A stretch of 64,000 bases of DNA. Source: Ardenticatenaceae bacterium. GTDB lineage: Bacteria > Chloroflexota > Anaerolineae > Promineifilales > Promineifilaceae. The stretch lies in NCBI GenBank assembly GCA_020634415.1, contig JACKBT010000012.1, positions 1 through 64,000 on the forward strand. The letters are read 5' to 3'. The number at the start of each line of letters is the position of its first letter. Position 1 is the stretch's first letter. Positions 8,501 through 17,509 of this stretch are shown here, in pieces. The notes beneath the pieces were generated by a model. It was not told where the DNA came from. It saw only the letters and a program-made list of their open reading frames with translations, and searched no databases. Made by a program: the position numbers and the translations under genes.

Positions 8501-8560
8501 GGTGTATTGGTATAGTGGTGTATTGGCATAGTCTTTAATACACCACTATACCAATACACC
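8501..8560. repeat. perfect 24-bp inverted repeat, 12-nt loop
   Basis: Arms at 8501-8524 and 8537-8560 are exactly complementary and are built from the octamer-like unit GGTGTATT/GGTATAGT. It lies just upstream of the aminotransferase start site. It could be an RNA hairpin or a repetitive element of the same style as the other short-unit repeats here. There is no U-tract on either side. Confidence 0.85.
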
Positions 8561-8626
8561 AATACACCCATTATTCCTTTATTTATATCCGCCACTATAC
8601 CGACAAATCACCCCTATGCAAAGCGC

Positions 8627-10483
8627 CTACGGCGTATCGGTGGCGCAGCGGAAGCCGAGGTTGGCGCGGGCCACGAGGGGGTCGAAGGAGGTGCGGGCGG
8701 TGGTGGACACGTCCTCGATGTCGGAGAGCCAGGAGCCGCCGCGAATGACTTTGAATTCGCCTTCGGTGGGGCCAAGCGGATTGGTGTCGCTGATGTCGCG
8801 GTAGGCGCGGAAGTCGTACCAGTCGTTGACCCATTCCATGACGTTGCCGCTCATGTCGTAGAGGCCGATGGGGGAACGGCCGTTCCCATAACTCCCCACT
8901 GGTGCCGTATCCCGATGTCCATCATCCACCGTCAAATCATGCCGCTCATTAGGGCAGTTGGCATCACAAAAATTCAGCTTCGTGCCATCAAACGCCTCGC
9001 CCCAGGGATAGCGCAATTTAAGCTGCTGCACCGGGTCGAAGCTGGCGGCCTTCTCCCATTCCGCCTCCGACGGCAGCCGCGCCTCGCGCCATTCACAAAA
9101 CGCCTCCGCCTGGAACCAGTTAACAAAGAGAACGGGATAGTCGTTGTAGGCAGGATCGTCATAATACGAATCGTGATAGGTGGCGCGGGGGCTTTGTGGC
9201 GGATTGCACACGCCAGCGGCCACGCATTGGGCATATTGGCCGTTGGTCACTTCGGTTTCGTCAATGTAATAAGGATTGAGCCGCACCAATTGCGACGGCT
9301 GTTCATCATCCTCGCCCTCATCGTTGCCAATGCGGAAGACCCCGCCGGGCATGAAGATCATCCGCGCTCCGGTTTCGGTGATGATGGGTTCGGGAGTGGG
9401 GGTGGGGGCTTCGGTGGGGGGCGGCAGGGGGGTGGGCGTGGGCGCGATGGCGGTGAGGGCGGCGATGACGACGGATTCGACGGTGGCGGTGGCCCCGATT
9501 TCGGCCTCGTTTGGTTCCTGGTTGCGGCTGGCATAGCTGAAGAGGCCGATGAAAGCGATGAGAAGGACGAGGACGGCCGTTAATCCCCAAATCGTCCTTT
9601 GTTCAATCTGTTTGCGGCGGACGGCGGGCAGGACGGGCGGCGGGGCGGCTGGCTGGGGAACGGCCGTTCGTCGCAGTTCCTCCGTGGGCAGCGGGTCGGG
9701 ATGGCCGATGGGGCGATTGAGTGCTTTGGCAAAATCAGCGGCCGTTTCGTAACGGGCATCGGCGCGAATGGTCATCGCCCGGGCGGCCACCAACGATAGA
9801 TACGGTTCCACATCGGGGTTCACCTCTCGCGCCGGCACCAAATCCACCAGCCCGCTTTCGCGGCTGAGGGCTTTGGGTGGCACACGCGCCGTCAGCAGGG
9901 TGTAGAGGGTGGCTCCCAGGCTGTAGATGTCGCTGGTGGCCGCAACCTCGGTTTGCGCCTGCTGTTCTGGTGCGCCGTAGCCATCAGCATGGGGCCGCAC
10001 GCCCAAACCCGGCAGGCCGGTGTCTACAAGATAGAGGGTGTTATCGGCCGTTAGCCGCAAATTGGCGGGCTTGATGTTGAGATGCAGCACGCCCTGCTTG
10101 TGCAAATAGCCCACTGGTTCACAGGCCGCTTGCATCCAGCCAATAATCAAATCGGAGGGCAGGGCGCCATACTGGTCAATCAGGCTTTGCAAATCTACGC
10201 CGTCTATATAGTCGCTGACGAGGTATTGCCCCACGCCTTCCAGGGGAAAATGATCGCGGAAAGTGGCCAGTTGGGGATGGCTGAGTTGGGTCAGGCGGCG
10301 GGCTTCGGCACGGAATCGCTTTTGAATGTCGGGCGAGGGATCGAGGTACTCTTTGATGGCGTAGTGGCGTTTGTCTTTGGTGTCATAGGCGCGGTAGGTT
10401 GCGCCGTATGGCCCCAAGGCCATCAGGCTGACAATGCGGTAACGGTAGTTGAGAATTTCGCCAGGAAGCAGGGGCATAATCAA
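8627..10483 (-). CDS. Ser/Thr pseudokinase fused to a formylglycine-generating-enzyme-like domain
   Basis: A 618-residue membrane protein in three parts. (1) A protein kinase fold at residues 14-270: Lys44 (YAIKEYL) and Asp154 (DTG for DFG) are kept, but the catalytic loop reads HLNIKPAN, with Asn136 replacing the catalytic Asp. (2) A membrane segment at about 290-315 and a Pro/Thr linker (TPTPTPLPP). (3) An extracytoplasmic FGE/SUMF1-like domain with MIFMPGGVFRIG, DETEVTNGQY, RLPSEAEWEKAA, GNVMEWVNDWY and IRGGSW. Kinase-FGE fusions are known in filamentous and gliding bacteria. Loss of the catalytic Asp suggests a sensor or scaffold. The strand and GC bias match its neighbours. Confidence 0.85.
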   Translation of the reverse strand: MIMPLLPGEILNYRYRIVSLMALGPYGATYRAYDTKDKRHYAIKEYLDPSPDIQKRFRAEARRLTQLSHPQLATFRDHFPLEGVGQYLVSDYIDGVDLQSLIDQYGALPSDLIIGWMQAACEPVGYLHKQGVLHLNIKPANLRLTADNTLYLVDTGLPGLGVRPHADGYGAPEQQAQTEVAATSDIYSLGATLYTLLTARVPPKALSRESGLVDLVPAREVNPDVEPYLSLVAARAMTIRADARYETAADFAKALNRPIGHPDPLPTEELRRTAVPQPAAPPPVLPAVRRKQIEQRTIWGLTAVLVLLIAFIGLFSYASRNQEPNEAEIGATATVESVVIAALTAIAPTPTPLPPPTEAPTPTPEPIITETGARMIFMPGGVFRIGNDEGEDDEQPSQLVRLNPYYIDETEVTNGQYAQCVAAGVCNPPQSPRATYHDSYYDDPAYNDYPVLFVNWFQAEAFCEWREARLPSEAEWEKAASFDPVQQLKLRYPWGEAFDGTKLNFCDANCPNERHDLTVDDGHRDTAPVGSYGNGRSPIGLYDMSGNVMEWVNDWYDFRAYRDISDTNPLGPTEGEFKVIRGGSWLSDIEDVSTTARTSFDPLVARANLGFRCATDTP

Positions 10484-10488
10484 ATCCC

Positions 10489-10517
10489 GTAGAGACGTTG
10501 CATTGCAACGTCTCTAC
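10489..10517. repeat. perfect 29-nt palindrome (GTAGAGACGTTGCA...)
   Basis: Two 14-nt arms around a single central T: GTAGAGACGTTGCA and its exact complement. It lies between the pseudokinase gene and the antiporter gene, just upstream of the former. Palindromes starting GTAGAGACG are, from memory, dispersed in cyanobacterial and Chloroflexota genomes. A shorter GTAGGG-type palindrome occurs at 12481-12498 and a similar one at 36385-36412. Confidence 0.8.
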
Positions 10518-10543
10518 ATTGCAACACGAATTATACCAGACCC

Positions 10544-12469
10544 TTACGCATCAAACCGCAGCATCACCTCTTCCAGCTTATCTGGTGCGCCTACCATGGT
10601 TACCTTGTCGCCCAGGTGCAGGCGGGTGTAGCCATGCGAGATGATGGTGTTTTGGCCGCGACTGACAGAGAGGACGAGGACATCGAAGGGCAGGCGCAGA
10701 TCGCGCAGGGTGAGGCCATCCAGATCGGGGTTGCGCACTTCGATGTCCATCACATCCTGACGGCCGTCCATGCCCAACAGCAGCGACGCGCCCACAGGTG
10801 AACGCACATATTGTTCCAGGAGAGTGACAACGGCCGTTTGCGGCTCCACAATCAACACCCCCAACTCATGCAAACGCGCCCCATTCTCCCACTCATTCAA
10901 GCGCACAATAACCGTTTCCGTGCCAAAATGCTCATAAATTAATTCACACAGTTCATAATTCTCCTCATCAGACAAAAGCGCCACCACACTATCCGCATTC
11001 GCCAAATCCAAATTGCGCAGCGTCTCCACATTCCATTCGGCCGCCAGATGAATCTCAATATCCGCCTGCTCTAGCTCCTGCTGATACATCTCATTGCGCG
11101 TGGCAATCTTCACCTGCCAATCATGCTGCCGTAATTGGCGGGCCAACTGCACCGATTGAGGCGATAGGCCAAAGATAATCACATCGCGGAGGCCATCAAA
11201 AGCACGGCTCTCGGCCCGCGTGTGGGATTCGCCCACGCGGTTGATGGCCCACTTTAGCAAGGGCGGCCCAACGATTTGGTTGAGAACAATCACCCCAATG
11301 GAAAGCGTGGCTAGTTCTGGCCCCCAAGTGGCAAACTCCACGCCAATCTCCTTGGCCAAACCCACACTCACCCCAGCCTGGGTGATGAAACCAAAGCCCA
11401 GCAAGGCATTGCTGCGGCTGCGGTCTTGGGCCGCCAGACTGCCAGCAAAACTGCCAATGAAAATGCCTGCCAGCCGCACTGTGAAGAGGATGAGGATGAT
11501 GCCCCAGGCTTCACCAATCACATCCAGCTCAAGCTCGATGCCCACCAGGGTGAAGAACAGCAGGAAAACCAGCGGGGACATCTCTTCGATGGTGTGTTGA
11601 AAGTCGGAGGCGAGGCGGGAGTAGTTGGCAACATAGAAACCGGCTGTCATGCAGATGAGCAGCGGTTCGGAAAAGAGGCCAACGGGCAGCGAGAAGAGAT
11701 GAAAATCATGAAGCTCGGTGGAAAGCAGGAAGACTCCCAGCCCTACCAGCAAGATGAGGACGCTTTTGAGGCTGTGGTGGGGGAGTTTGGTGATGGTGTG
11801 CAGAAGTAGGCCGATGAGGATGCCTAACCCAATGTCTAGCAAAATCTCGAAGAGAACCAGGATGAGCAGGCCGATGTTGAAATTGGCGCCTTCGACGAAA
11901 ACGGCCGCTATTGAAACCGATGCCGCAAAAATGATGATGACCACAGCATCCTTGAGCACCGTTGCGCCTAAGACTTTGTGCGTAAAAGGGCCTCGCGCTC
12001 GCAGCTCTTTGATAATGGCCAATGCGGACGAAGGCGAACGGGCAATCATGATGGTGGCCCCCAACAAGGCGATGGCCAAGACTTCGCGTTGGGGCAGTGA
12101 AGCCATAAAGGGAACCATCTCTTTGATGAGGACAAAGGCGGCGATGCCCAGGGCGAAGACGGCCACCACCTGGCCGCTGATGATGGCAATGATGCTGCGA
12201 AAGTAGCCGCGAATGACTTGTAGCTCTAATTCAGCGCCAGCGGCGAAGGCAATGAAGGCCAATGCCAGCTCGTCGAGCAGCAGAAATTGGGGGATGTTTT
12301 GCTCGTGAACGAAGTCCAGAACGAAGGGGCCAGTGAGGATGCCGACGAATAAAAAGCCGCTGATGAGGGGGAGTTTGAAGCGGGCGAAGATGTCGCCCAT
12401 TTGCCGTGAAGCCAGCACGAGAATGGACAGACCAATGAAGACGGGGGCGATTTCAAGTATTTTTTCCAT
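10544..12469 (-). CDS. CPA2-type cation:proton antiporter with RCK (TrkA_N/TrkA_C) domains
   Basis: A 641-residue inner-membrane Kef-type transporter. The first ~390 residues hold about 12 hydrophobic segments of the Na+/H+ exchanger fold (for example MIARSPSSALAIIKEL and FGFITQAGVSVGLAKEIG). Then comes an RCK N domain (VIIFGLSPQSVQLARQLRQ, ~residue 425; DSVVALLSDEENYEL) and a TrkA_C domain at ~560-640. It probably exports K+ or Na+ in exchange for protons under ligand control. It stands alone between the pseudokinase and NUDIX genes on the same strand. Confidence 0.88.
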   Translation of the reverse strand: MEKILEIAPVFIGLSILVLASRQMGDIFARFKLPLISGFLFVGILTGPFVLDFVHEQNIPQFLLLDELALAFIAFAAGAELELQVIRGYFRSIIAIISGQVVAVFALGIAAFVLIKEMVPFMASLPQREVLAIALLGATIMIARSPSSALAIIKELRARGPFTHKVLGATVLKDAVVIIIFAASVSIAAVFVEGANFNIGLLILVLFEILLDIGLGILIGLLLHTITKLPHHSLKSVLILLVGLGVFLLSTELHDFHLFSLPVGLFSEPLLICMTAGFYVANYSRLASDFQHTIEEMSPLVFLLFFTLVGIELELDVIGEAWGIILILFTVRLAGIFIGSFAGSLAAQDRSRSNALLGFGFITQAGVSVGLAKEIGVEFATWGPELATLSIGVIVLNQIVGPPLLKWAINRVGESHTRAESRAFDGLRDVIIFGLSPQSVQLARQLRQHDWQVKIATRNEMYQQELEQADIEIHLAAEWNVETLRNLDLANADSVVALLSDEENYELCELIYEHFGTETVIVRLNEWENGARLHELGVLIVEPQTAVVTLLEQYVRSPVGASLLLGMDGRQDVMDIEVRNPDLDGLTLRDLRLPFDVLVLSVSRGQNTIISHGYTRLHLGDKVTMVGAPDKLEEVMLRFDA

Positions 12470-12480
12470 GTTCTCCTAAT

Positions 12481-12498
12481 GTAGGGGCGCGGCCCTAC
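12481..12498. repeat. short palindrome GTAGGGGCGCGGCCCTAC
   Basis: An 18-nt near-perfect palindrome between the antiporter start and the NUDIX stop, of the GTAGGG-type also seen at 36385-36412. Confidence 0.6.
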
Positions 12499-13058
12499 GA
12501 ATAATCCATCCGCTCGAAGCGGCGCAGTTGGGCTTCTTCGTTGGCCCCTATCATTTCTACTTCTACCAGTGGGGCGGCTTGGGCCGATTCGGCAAATTCG
12601 GTGAGCATGGCGTAATCGCTGGGGATGATGCTGTTTTGCTGGTGCAGGGTGTGGAGTTCGGCGCGGGTGAACCAGGTGACAGCACCTTCGTATTGTTCGC
12701 GGGCGGTGCCGGCAACGGCCGTTACTTCACACACCAACAGCAAAAAATGGGCCGCTGTGCCATCGTCCACCAGCCGCTCGCTGACGAGGCCGCGCACCGC
12801 TACGAATTGGGTGTCGAGGCTGGTTTCTTCTTTGACTTCACGGATAACGGCCGTTGCCAACTCCTCGCCAAAATCCCACTTGCCCCCCACCAAGGCCCAC
12901 ATCCCCTTGTAAGGCTCGCTGTTGCGCCGAATCAGCAGATAACGGGAAACCGGCGCGGTTTGATCGCAGATAATCGCCACAATGATGGGCGCGGGGTATT
13001 TCTGTTCGCGCCAGCGTTGGGCCAGGGGCAAAGTTGTCAGTTGCTCAAAATGTGTCAC
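12495..13058 (-). CDS. NUDIX hydrolase
   Basis: A 187-residue cytosolic pyrophosphohydrolase. The NUDIX box starts GGKWDFGEEL and continues REVKEETSL, keeping the metal-binding REXXEE core; the usual Gly after it is Ser. The N-terminal strand PIIVAIICDQ and the RRNSEPYKGMWALVGGKW lead-in are typical of nucleotide-cleaning members. The substrate cannot be assigned. It reads in the same direction as the antiporter gene, 25 bp upstream of it. Confidence 0.85.
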   Translation of the reverse strand: MTHFEQLTTLPLAQRWREQKYPAPIIVAIICDQTAPVSRYLLIRRNSEPYKGMWALVGGKWDFGEELATAVIREVKEETSLDTQFVAVRGLVSERLVDDGTAAHFLLLVCEVTAVAGTAREQYEGAVTWFTRAELHTLHQQNSIIPSDYAMLTEFAESAQAAPLVEVEMIGANEEAQLRRFERMDYS

Positions 13059-13070
13059 GAATCTTCCTCA

Positions 13071-13133
13071 GGGTCTTTAGGATTTGAAGGGATGATCGGT
13101 ATTTGTGGTGTCCACCCCATGAATTCCCAAAGA
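13071..13133. repeat. dispersed element X, copy 1 (63 bp)
   Basis: From GGGTCTTTAGGATTTGAAGG to ATTCCCAAAGA. The reverse complement of almost the same sequence is at 36354-36449, where it carries an extra 33 bp containing a palindrome. The ends are weakly inverted (GGGTCTTTAGG against TCTTTGGG). No coding potential. Confidence 0.75.
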
Positions 13134-13155
13134 GACATCTTCCTCACTACTAATA

Positions 13156-13246
13156 GCCGTTGCGTCCTTGCGGGGCTGTGCCGGTCTCCTGACCGAGCTA
13201 CCCGTCTGGCGCGGTGTGACCCCGGACAGAGCAACTGCGTAAGTCT
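13156..13246 (+). repeat. 92-bp structured dispersed repeat, copy A
   Basis: Diverged copy of the repeat at 13406-13497 and 36167-36258. The core from GGGCTGTG to CTGCGTAAGTC is conserved with scattered substitutions, and the 5' end is more worn. See copy C for structure. Confidence 0.8.
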
Positions 13247-13405
13247 TGCTTAAATAATGTGCTGTGGTGCTTGAAGGTGCAGCTCATGTGGCCCACTTTT
13301 GGGGGAAATGATGATTTTGGATTGTTACCACTCACAGTGGAGTTTAACGGATGTTATAATGGGGGGCGAGAGATCAGATTTTTTTTTACAGATTGATAAC
13401 AATAA

Positions 13406-13497
13406 GGAGTTACACACTTGAAGGGCTGTGGCCGACCTCCTGGCCGAGCTGCCCGTCTGGCGTGGTGTGATAGCGGCCAGAGCAACTGCGTAAGTCC
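13406..13497 (+). repeat. 92-bp structured dispersed repeat, copy B
   Basis: Same length as copy C (92 bp), with terminal inverted ends GGAGTTACAC and GCGTAAGTCC. It ends 7 bp before the ATG of the methyltransferase gene. An open frame running through it into that gene is repeat-derived and not part of the protein. Confidence 0.85.
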
Positions 13498-13504
13498 TCA
13501 GAAT

Positions 13505-14377
13505 ATGATGAACAGTAAAAGTAGTTGGCAAGAAGCCTTATGGCAAATTTATCGGCGGCCGGATGTGCCCCAATCTTGGGTGTATGGAGATGGCAATTTA
13601 CCCTGGAATGATCCTGAGTTTTCGCAGCGGATGCTGCGGGAGCATTTGGATGAGGGGCATGGGGCGGCTTCGCGGCAAACGTCCGAACGCACTGTCCAAA
13701 TTGAGTGGCTGTGGCGCAAATTGCAGTTGCAGCCCGGTTGTAAGCTGCTGGATGTGACGTGTGGGCCGGGTTTGTATGCGGTGGCGTTTGCCCAACGTGG
13801 GGTGGATGTGACAGCGGTGGATTTTAGTCCGGCGGCGATTGGGTACGGGCGGGAATTGGCTGAGGCAGCGGGGATGAACGGCCGTTGCCACTTCCACCAA
13901 CAAGACATCCGCCACATGGAACTGGGTGATGACACTTTTGATGCCGCCATGCTGATATACGGTCAGTTGGCCGTGTTTCGGCGTGAGGAGGCGCAGGCTG
14001 TTTTGGCCGATATTCGGCGGCGGCTGCGGCCTGGCGGCAAACTGTGCCTCGAACTGTTGAATCCTGAGAAGGTAGACCGTAATGCCAGCCGTTGGTGGTT
14101 TACCGATGACAAGGGCTTGTGGGGCAATACACCGTTCCTGCATTTGGGCGAGCGCTTCTGGCTGGCGGAGGAGCAAACATCGGTGGAGCGGTTTTATGTG
14201 ATTGACATTGAATCGGGGCAGTTGATGCACATTGAACTATGTGACCAGACCTATTTGCCGGGTGAGATGGCGGGCATGTTGCAGGCGGTGGGGTTTACGG
14301 CCGTTGATGTCTACACCAACTGGGATGGCCTGCCCTTGTACGATGCAGCCGAATGGATTGTGTATGTGGCACAGTAG
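13505..14377 (+). CDS. class I SAM-dependent methyltransferase
   Basis: A 290-residue cytosolic methyltransferase with the Rossmann motif LLDVTCGPGLYAVAFAQRG near residue 80, the acidic motif VTAVDFSP, and motif IV/V region DDTFDAAMLIYGQLAVF. The start is at 13505 (or the next codon, also ATG), just after repeat copy B. An in-frame ATG at 13418 lies inside the repeat. The substrate is unknown. It is isolated, with long repeat-rich DNA before it and 228 bp without genes after it. Confidence 0.85.
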   Translation: MMNSKSSWQEALWQIYRRPDVPQSWVYGDGNLPWNDPEFSQRMLREHLDEGHGAASRQTSERTVQIEWLWRKLQLQPGCKLLDVTCGPGLYAVAFAQRGVDVTAVDFSPAAIGYGRELAEAAGMNGRCHFHQQDIRHMELGDDTFDAAMLIYGQLAVFRREEAQAVLADIRRRLRPGGKLCLELLNPEKVDRNASRWWFTDDKGLWGNTPFLHLGERFWLAEEQTSVERFYVIDIESGQLMHIELCDQTYLPGEMAGMLQAVGFTAVDVYTNWDGLPLYDAAEWIVYVAQ

Positions 14378-14605
14378 CATCAGCATCGCCAAAAGTCATA
14401 CCCAAATTACGACGATTGTCATAATTGTGTACAAATCTGACTTGATGCCATGAGCTTTATGAGCATACGCCCTCTATATACCTGACATGCCTGCCCCGAT
14501 TCCGTGACATTTGATTCTAGATACTGAGGGGCAAAAGGCTTAGAGTTATAACCATCACAACATTTTTTTAGACCTCGACACAGAGGTTAAATAGGAGAGA
14601 TAAAG

Positions 14606-15184
14606 ATGAAACAGGTTATAACACGCAAGGGAACAATTGTTCAGGACCCGCCTTTAGCCCAGATGCTCTTTAATGACACACGGATGGGTTGGATTTGGTT
14701 GGTTTTACGGATATGGATTGGTTATCAATGGGTCAGTGCTTCCATGCACAAAATATCCGAACCTGCCTGGGTGCAAACAGGTGAAGCACTGAAAGGCTTC
14801 TGGATGGGTGCGGTAAGCATCCCAGAAACAGGTCGTCCGGCCATTACTTTTGATTGGTATCGCAGCTTCCTTCAATTCCTGATTGATATGGAGGCCTACA
14901 CCTGGTTTGCTAAATTGGTAGCTTACGGGGAATTGTTAATCGGCATTGCCTTGATTCTGGGTCTTTTTACAGGCATCGCCGCCTTTTTTGGCAGCTTTAT
15001 GAACTGGAATTTCATTATGGCTGGTTCGGCTAGCAGCAATGGGTTGCTCTTCTCCCTCACCGTTCTGATTATTCTGGCCTGGAAAGTAGCTGGTTACATT
15101 GGGCTTGATCACTTTGTTCTACCCTACATTGGCACACCCTGGCGCAACAAAGAACCAGAACCAGACTTGGCTTACGCAAAGTAG
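14606..15184 (+). CDS. DoxX-family membrane protein
   Basis: A 192-residue inner-membrane protein with four hydrophobic segments (around residues 30-50, 95-115, 118-140 and 148-170). It begins LFNDTRMGWIWLVLRIWIGYQW and has the DoxX-type KISEPAWVQTG and YGELLIGIALILGLF. DoxX proteins are linked to thiosulfate:quinone oxidoreductase and to redox-linked membrane complexes; the exact role here is unknown. A clear GGAGAG precedes the ATG, and a rho-independent terminator follows, so it is transcribed alone. Confidence 0.82.
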   Translation: MKQVITRKGTIVQDPPLAQMLFNDTRMGWIWLVLRIWIGYQWVSASMHKISEPAWVQTGEALKGFWMGAVSIPETGRPAITFDWYRSFLQFLIDMEAYTWFAKLVAYGELLIGIALILGLFTGIAAFFGSFMNWNFIMAGSASSNGLLFSLTVLIILAWKVAGYIGLDHFVLPYIGTPWRNKEPEPDLAYAK

Positions 15185-15230
15185 CAAATAACGTTCATTC
15201 CTTTCTTGCTTAACTTAAAAGCAGCAGAAT

Positions 15231-15266
15231 AGCGGTACCATTGAAACATGGTACCGCTTTTTGTTT
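15231..15266 (+). terminator. rho-independent terminator after DoxX gene
   Basis: 10-bp perfect stem AGCGGTACCA/TGGTACCGCT, 8-nt loop, followed by TTTTTGTTTTT. Confidence 0.9.
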
Positions 15267-15392
15267 TTACGAGTTCTGCCTATTTTTCCAGTTGCCATCC
15301 CCTTAAATTCTGCTAATCTCCCCGCCAGAATTCAAGAGAACATGTGTTGACGGCACGCCCAACTGGGTGTGCCGTTTGTTATGAGGTAGGGT

Positions 15393-17120
15393 ATGTGGCG
15401 CGATTGGTTGGCAATGTGGCGGCGGGAGTTTGCCGGGTATAACCGGGAGACGTTGCAGAAGGATTTGTTGGCGGGGGTGACAGTGGCGGCGGTGGCTTTG
15501 CCCCTGGCGCTGGCTTTTGGTGTGGCTTCGGGGGCGGATGCGGCGGCGGGGTTGGTAACGGCCGTTCTCTCCGGCATTCTCATCGGCATTTGGGGCGGCG
15601 CACCTTACCAGATTTCTGGGCCGACGGGGGCCATGTCGGCCGTGCTCATTGTGTTAGCCACGCGCTATGGGCTGCAAGGTGTGTGGCTGGCTGGCGTGTT
15701 AGCCGGGGTGATGATTTTGCTGTTGGGGCTGTTTCGCCTGGGGCGTGTGGTTGCCCTTATTCCCAGTCCGGTCATTACGGGTTTCACCAGCGGCATCGCC
15801 ATCATCATCGCCCTGGGGCAGATTGATAACTTTTTGGGTGTGAAAACGCCAGCGGCCGAAAATATCCTGCTTAAATTGGGTCACTACTTCACCAACCCCA
15901 TCAGCCCCAACTTCCAGGCCATCATCGTGGCCTTGCTGGTGATGGTGACAATGATTGTGTGGCCGCGCTTCAAGTTTGGGCAGCGTGTGCCAGGCTCACT
16001 GGTGGGGATTGTGCTGGCAACGGCCGTTGTCCTCCTCACTGGCTGGCAAGTGCCCAACATCGGCACCATTCCCCGCACCATTCTGCTCGAAAATCGGCTG
16101 AACCTGGGCCAAATTGTGTGGGCCGACTTGCCCGATCTGCTCGTGCCGGCTATGTCTATTGCCGCTTTGGGGGCCATCGAGAGCCTACTGTGCGGCGCGG
16201 TGGCGGGCAATATGACCGGCATTCGCCTGCACAATAACATCGAACTGGTGGCGCAGGGGTTGGGCAACATCATCATCCCCTTTTTTGGCGGTGTGCCGGC
16301 CACGGCGGCTATTGCCCGCACCAGTGTGAACGTGAAAAGCGGCGGTGTCACCCGCCTGGTGCCCATTATTCATGGCCTGACGCTGTTGGTGGCGGCGTTG
16401 TTGTTGGGGTCGCTGATTGGCCGGGTGCCGTTGGCGGCGTTGGCCGGGGTGCTGCTCGTTACGGCCTGGCGCATGAATGAATGGCATGCCATCCGCTTTT
16501 ATTTCAGCCATCGTCTGAAACATGCCATTATTGCCTTTATTGTGACCTTGTTGGCGACGGTTTTTCTGGATTTGACGCAGGCGATTTTGATTGGGTTTGG
16601 TATTAGCACGCTGATTTTTATGGCGCAGATGAGTGAACTGCAAATTACGCGCCGCCCGGTGGAGCGGGAGCGGCTGACGGGGGCGGGGCAAGCCGTCCCC
16701 GATGCCAGCCATAATGTGAGTGTTTATTATTTGGATGGGCCGCTCTTTTTTGCGGCCTCGCGCCGCTTGATGGAGTTTGTGGAGCAGCATGATGACGCTC
16801 AGGCAACCCTCATTTTGTCTATTCGGGGTGTGCCGCTGGTGGATGCGACGGGGGTGGAGGTGCTGCGGGAGTTGTGGCAGCGGCAGCATGTGGGTGGGGG
16901 TGATTTGTTGGTGAGTTCGATGAACGGCCGTGTGCAAACACTCCTGCAACGCAGCGGCTTTTTGGCGCAACTGGGCCAGGAGCGGGTGTTTTGGAGTGCG
17001 GATCGGGCGATTGTGGCTTTGGGGGCCAGGCTGCAGCCGGGGCTGAATGCGGCGGAAACGGCCGATTCCACTCTCACCGAGTCTGTTCTCATGGCTCCCT
17101 TTGCTGAAAAAATGGAATAA
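15393..17120 (+). CDS. SulP/SLC26-family anion transporter with STAS domain
   Basis: A 575-residue inner-membrane transporter, probably for sulfate, bicarbonate or another anion. The N terminus has the SulP start (KDLLAGVTVAAVALPLALAFG), then YQISGPTGAMSAV and PVITGFTSGIAIII, with about 12-14 membrane segments to residue ~420. A cytoplasmic STAS domain (residues ~440-555) holds ILSIRGVPLVDATGVEVL. It stands just before the cysteine synthase region, so sulfate uptake is plausible but not shown. A purine-rich GAGGTAGGGT precedes the ATG. Confidence 0.9.
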   Translation: MWRDWLAMWRREFAGYNRETLQKDLLAGVTVAAVALPLALAFGVASGADAAAGLVTAVLSGILIGIWGGAPYQISGPTGAMSAVLIVLATRYGLQGVWLAGVLAGVMILLLGLFRLGRVVALIPSPVITGFTSGIAIIIALGQIDNFLGVKTPAAENILLKLGHYFTNPISPNFQAIIVALLVMVTMIVWPRFKFGQRVPGSLVGIVLATAVVLLTGWQVPNIGTIPRTILLENRLNLGQIVWADLPDLLVPAMSIAALGAIESLLCGAVAGNMTGIRLHNNIELVAQGLGNIIIPFFGGVPATAAIARTSVNVKSGGVTRLVPIIHGLTLLVAALLLGSLIGRVPLAALAGVLLVTAWRMNEWHAIRFYFSHRLKHAIIAFIVTLLATVFLDLTQAILIGFGISTLIFMAQMSELQITRRPVERERLTGAGQAVPDASHNVSVYYLDGPLFFAASRRLMEFVEQHDDAQATLILSIRGVPLVDATGVEVLRELWQRQHVGGGDLLVSSMNGRVQTLLQRSGFLAQLGQERVFWSADRAIVALGARLQPGLNAAETADSTLTESVLMAPFAEKME

Positions 17121-17509
17121 ATTGGGACGTAAGAAAACAGCCAAAGGCAGCATCAGTAAACTTGGCTAATGGACTGAAGTCCGTTTTTGTGAAAAATGCC
17201 CTTGAATTTGAAAAACGTTTTGTTATACTCACGGGCAATTGAATTTTTATCAATTTTTTCTTTTTTATTGGTGAGTGAAAGATATGTTTGAGCAATATTG
17301 CAGGTGTATGAAGCGAGAGTACTGATTACTTTTTGCTTCGCGGCTTCAACAAACGGCAAACAGTAACGGGTACTCTCGCGCAGCACGATTTTGTGTTCTG
17401 CCCTTGATGGCTGTTACTGTTTTTTTATGCCTATGTGTTGAAGAAAAGTAGCTGGCGATCTTCTGAGGAGTAAGCTCCTGGAGGGTCGGTTGTTACGAGG
17501 AAAATCTGT
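17121..17509. other. intergenic region with long imperfect hairpin
   Basis: 389 bp without a convincing gene. Arms GCGAGAGTAC (17313-17322) and GTACTCTCGC (17370-17379) are exact. Pairing may extend imperfectly inward through GATTACTTTTTGC and GCAAACAGTAAC, giving a hairpin of about 67 nt. Short open frames on the minus strand here have no homology I recognise and AT-rich unstructured products, so they are not called. The hairpin could be a repeat or a regulatory RNA of the downstream synthase gene. Confidence 0.45.

Noticed and set aside
13418..13504. N-terminal extension of the methyltransferase
   Set aside because: These codons are inside the 92-bp dispersed repeat; the product resembles the translation of the other repeat copies, not a methyltransferase N terminus.
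16185..17153. 322-codon open frame on the minus strand
   Set aside because: Antisense to the SulP gene, no recognisable domain.
17089..17386. Two overlapping short open frames on the minus strand downstream of SulP
   Set aside because: AT-rich, no ribosome site, no recognisable similarity, and crossed by a hairpin; most likely chance.
17400..17509. Possible T-box or other riboswitch before the cysM-like gene
   Set aside because: No T-box bulge sequence, no specifier loop and no terminator-antiterminator pair could be found.
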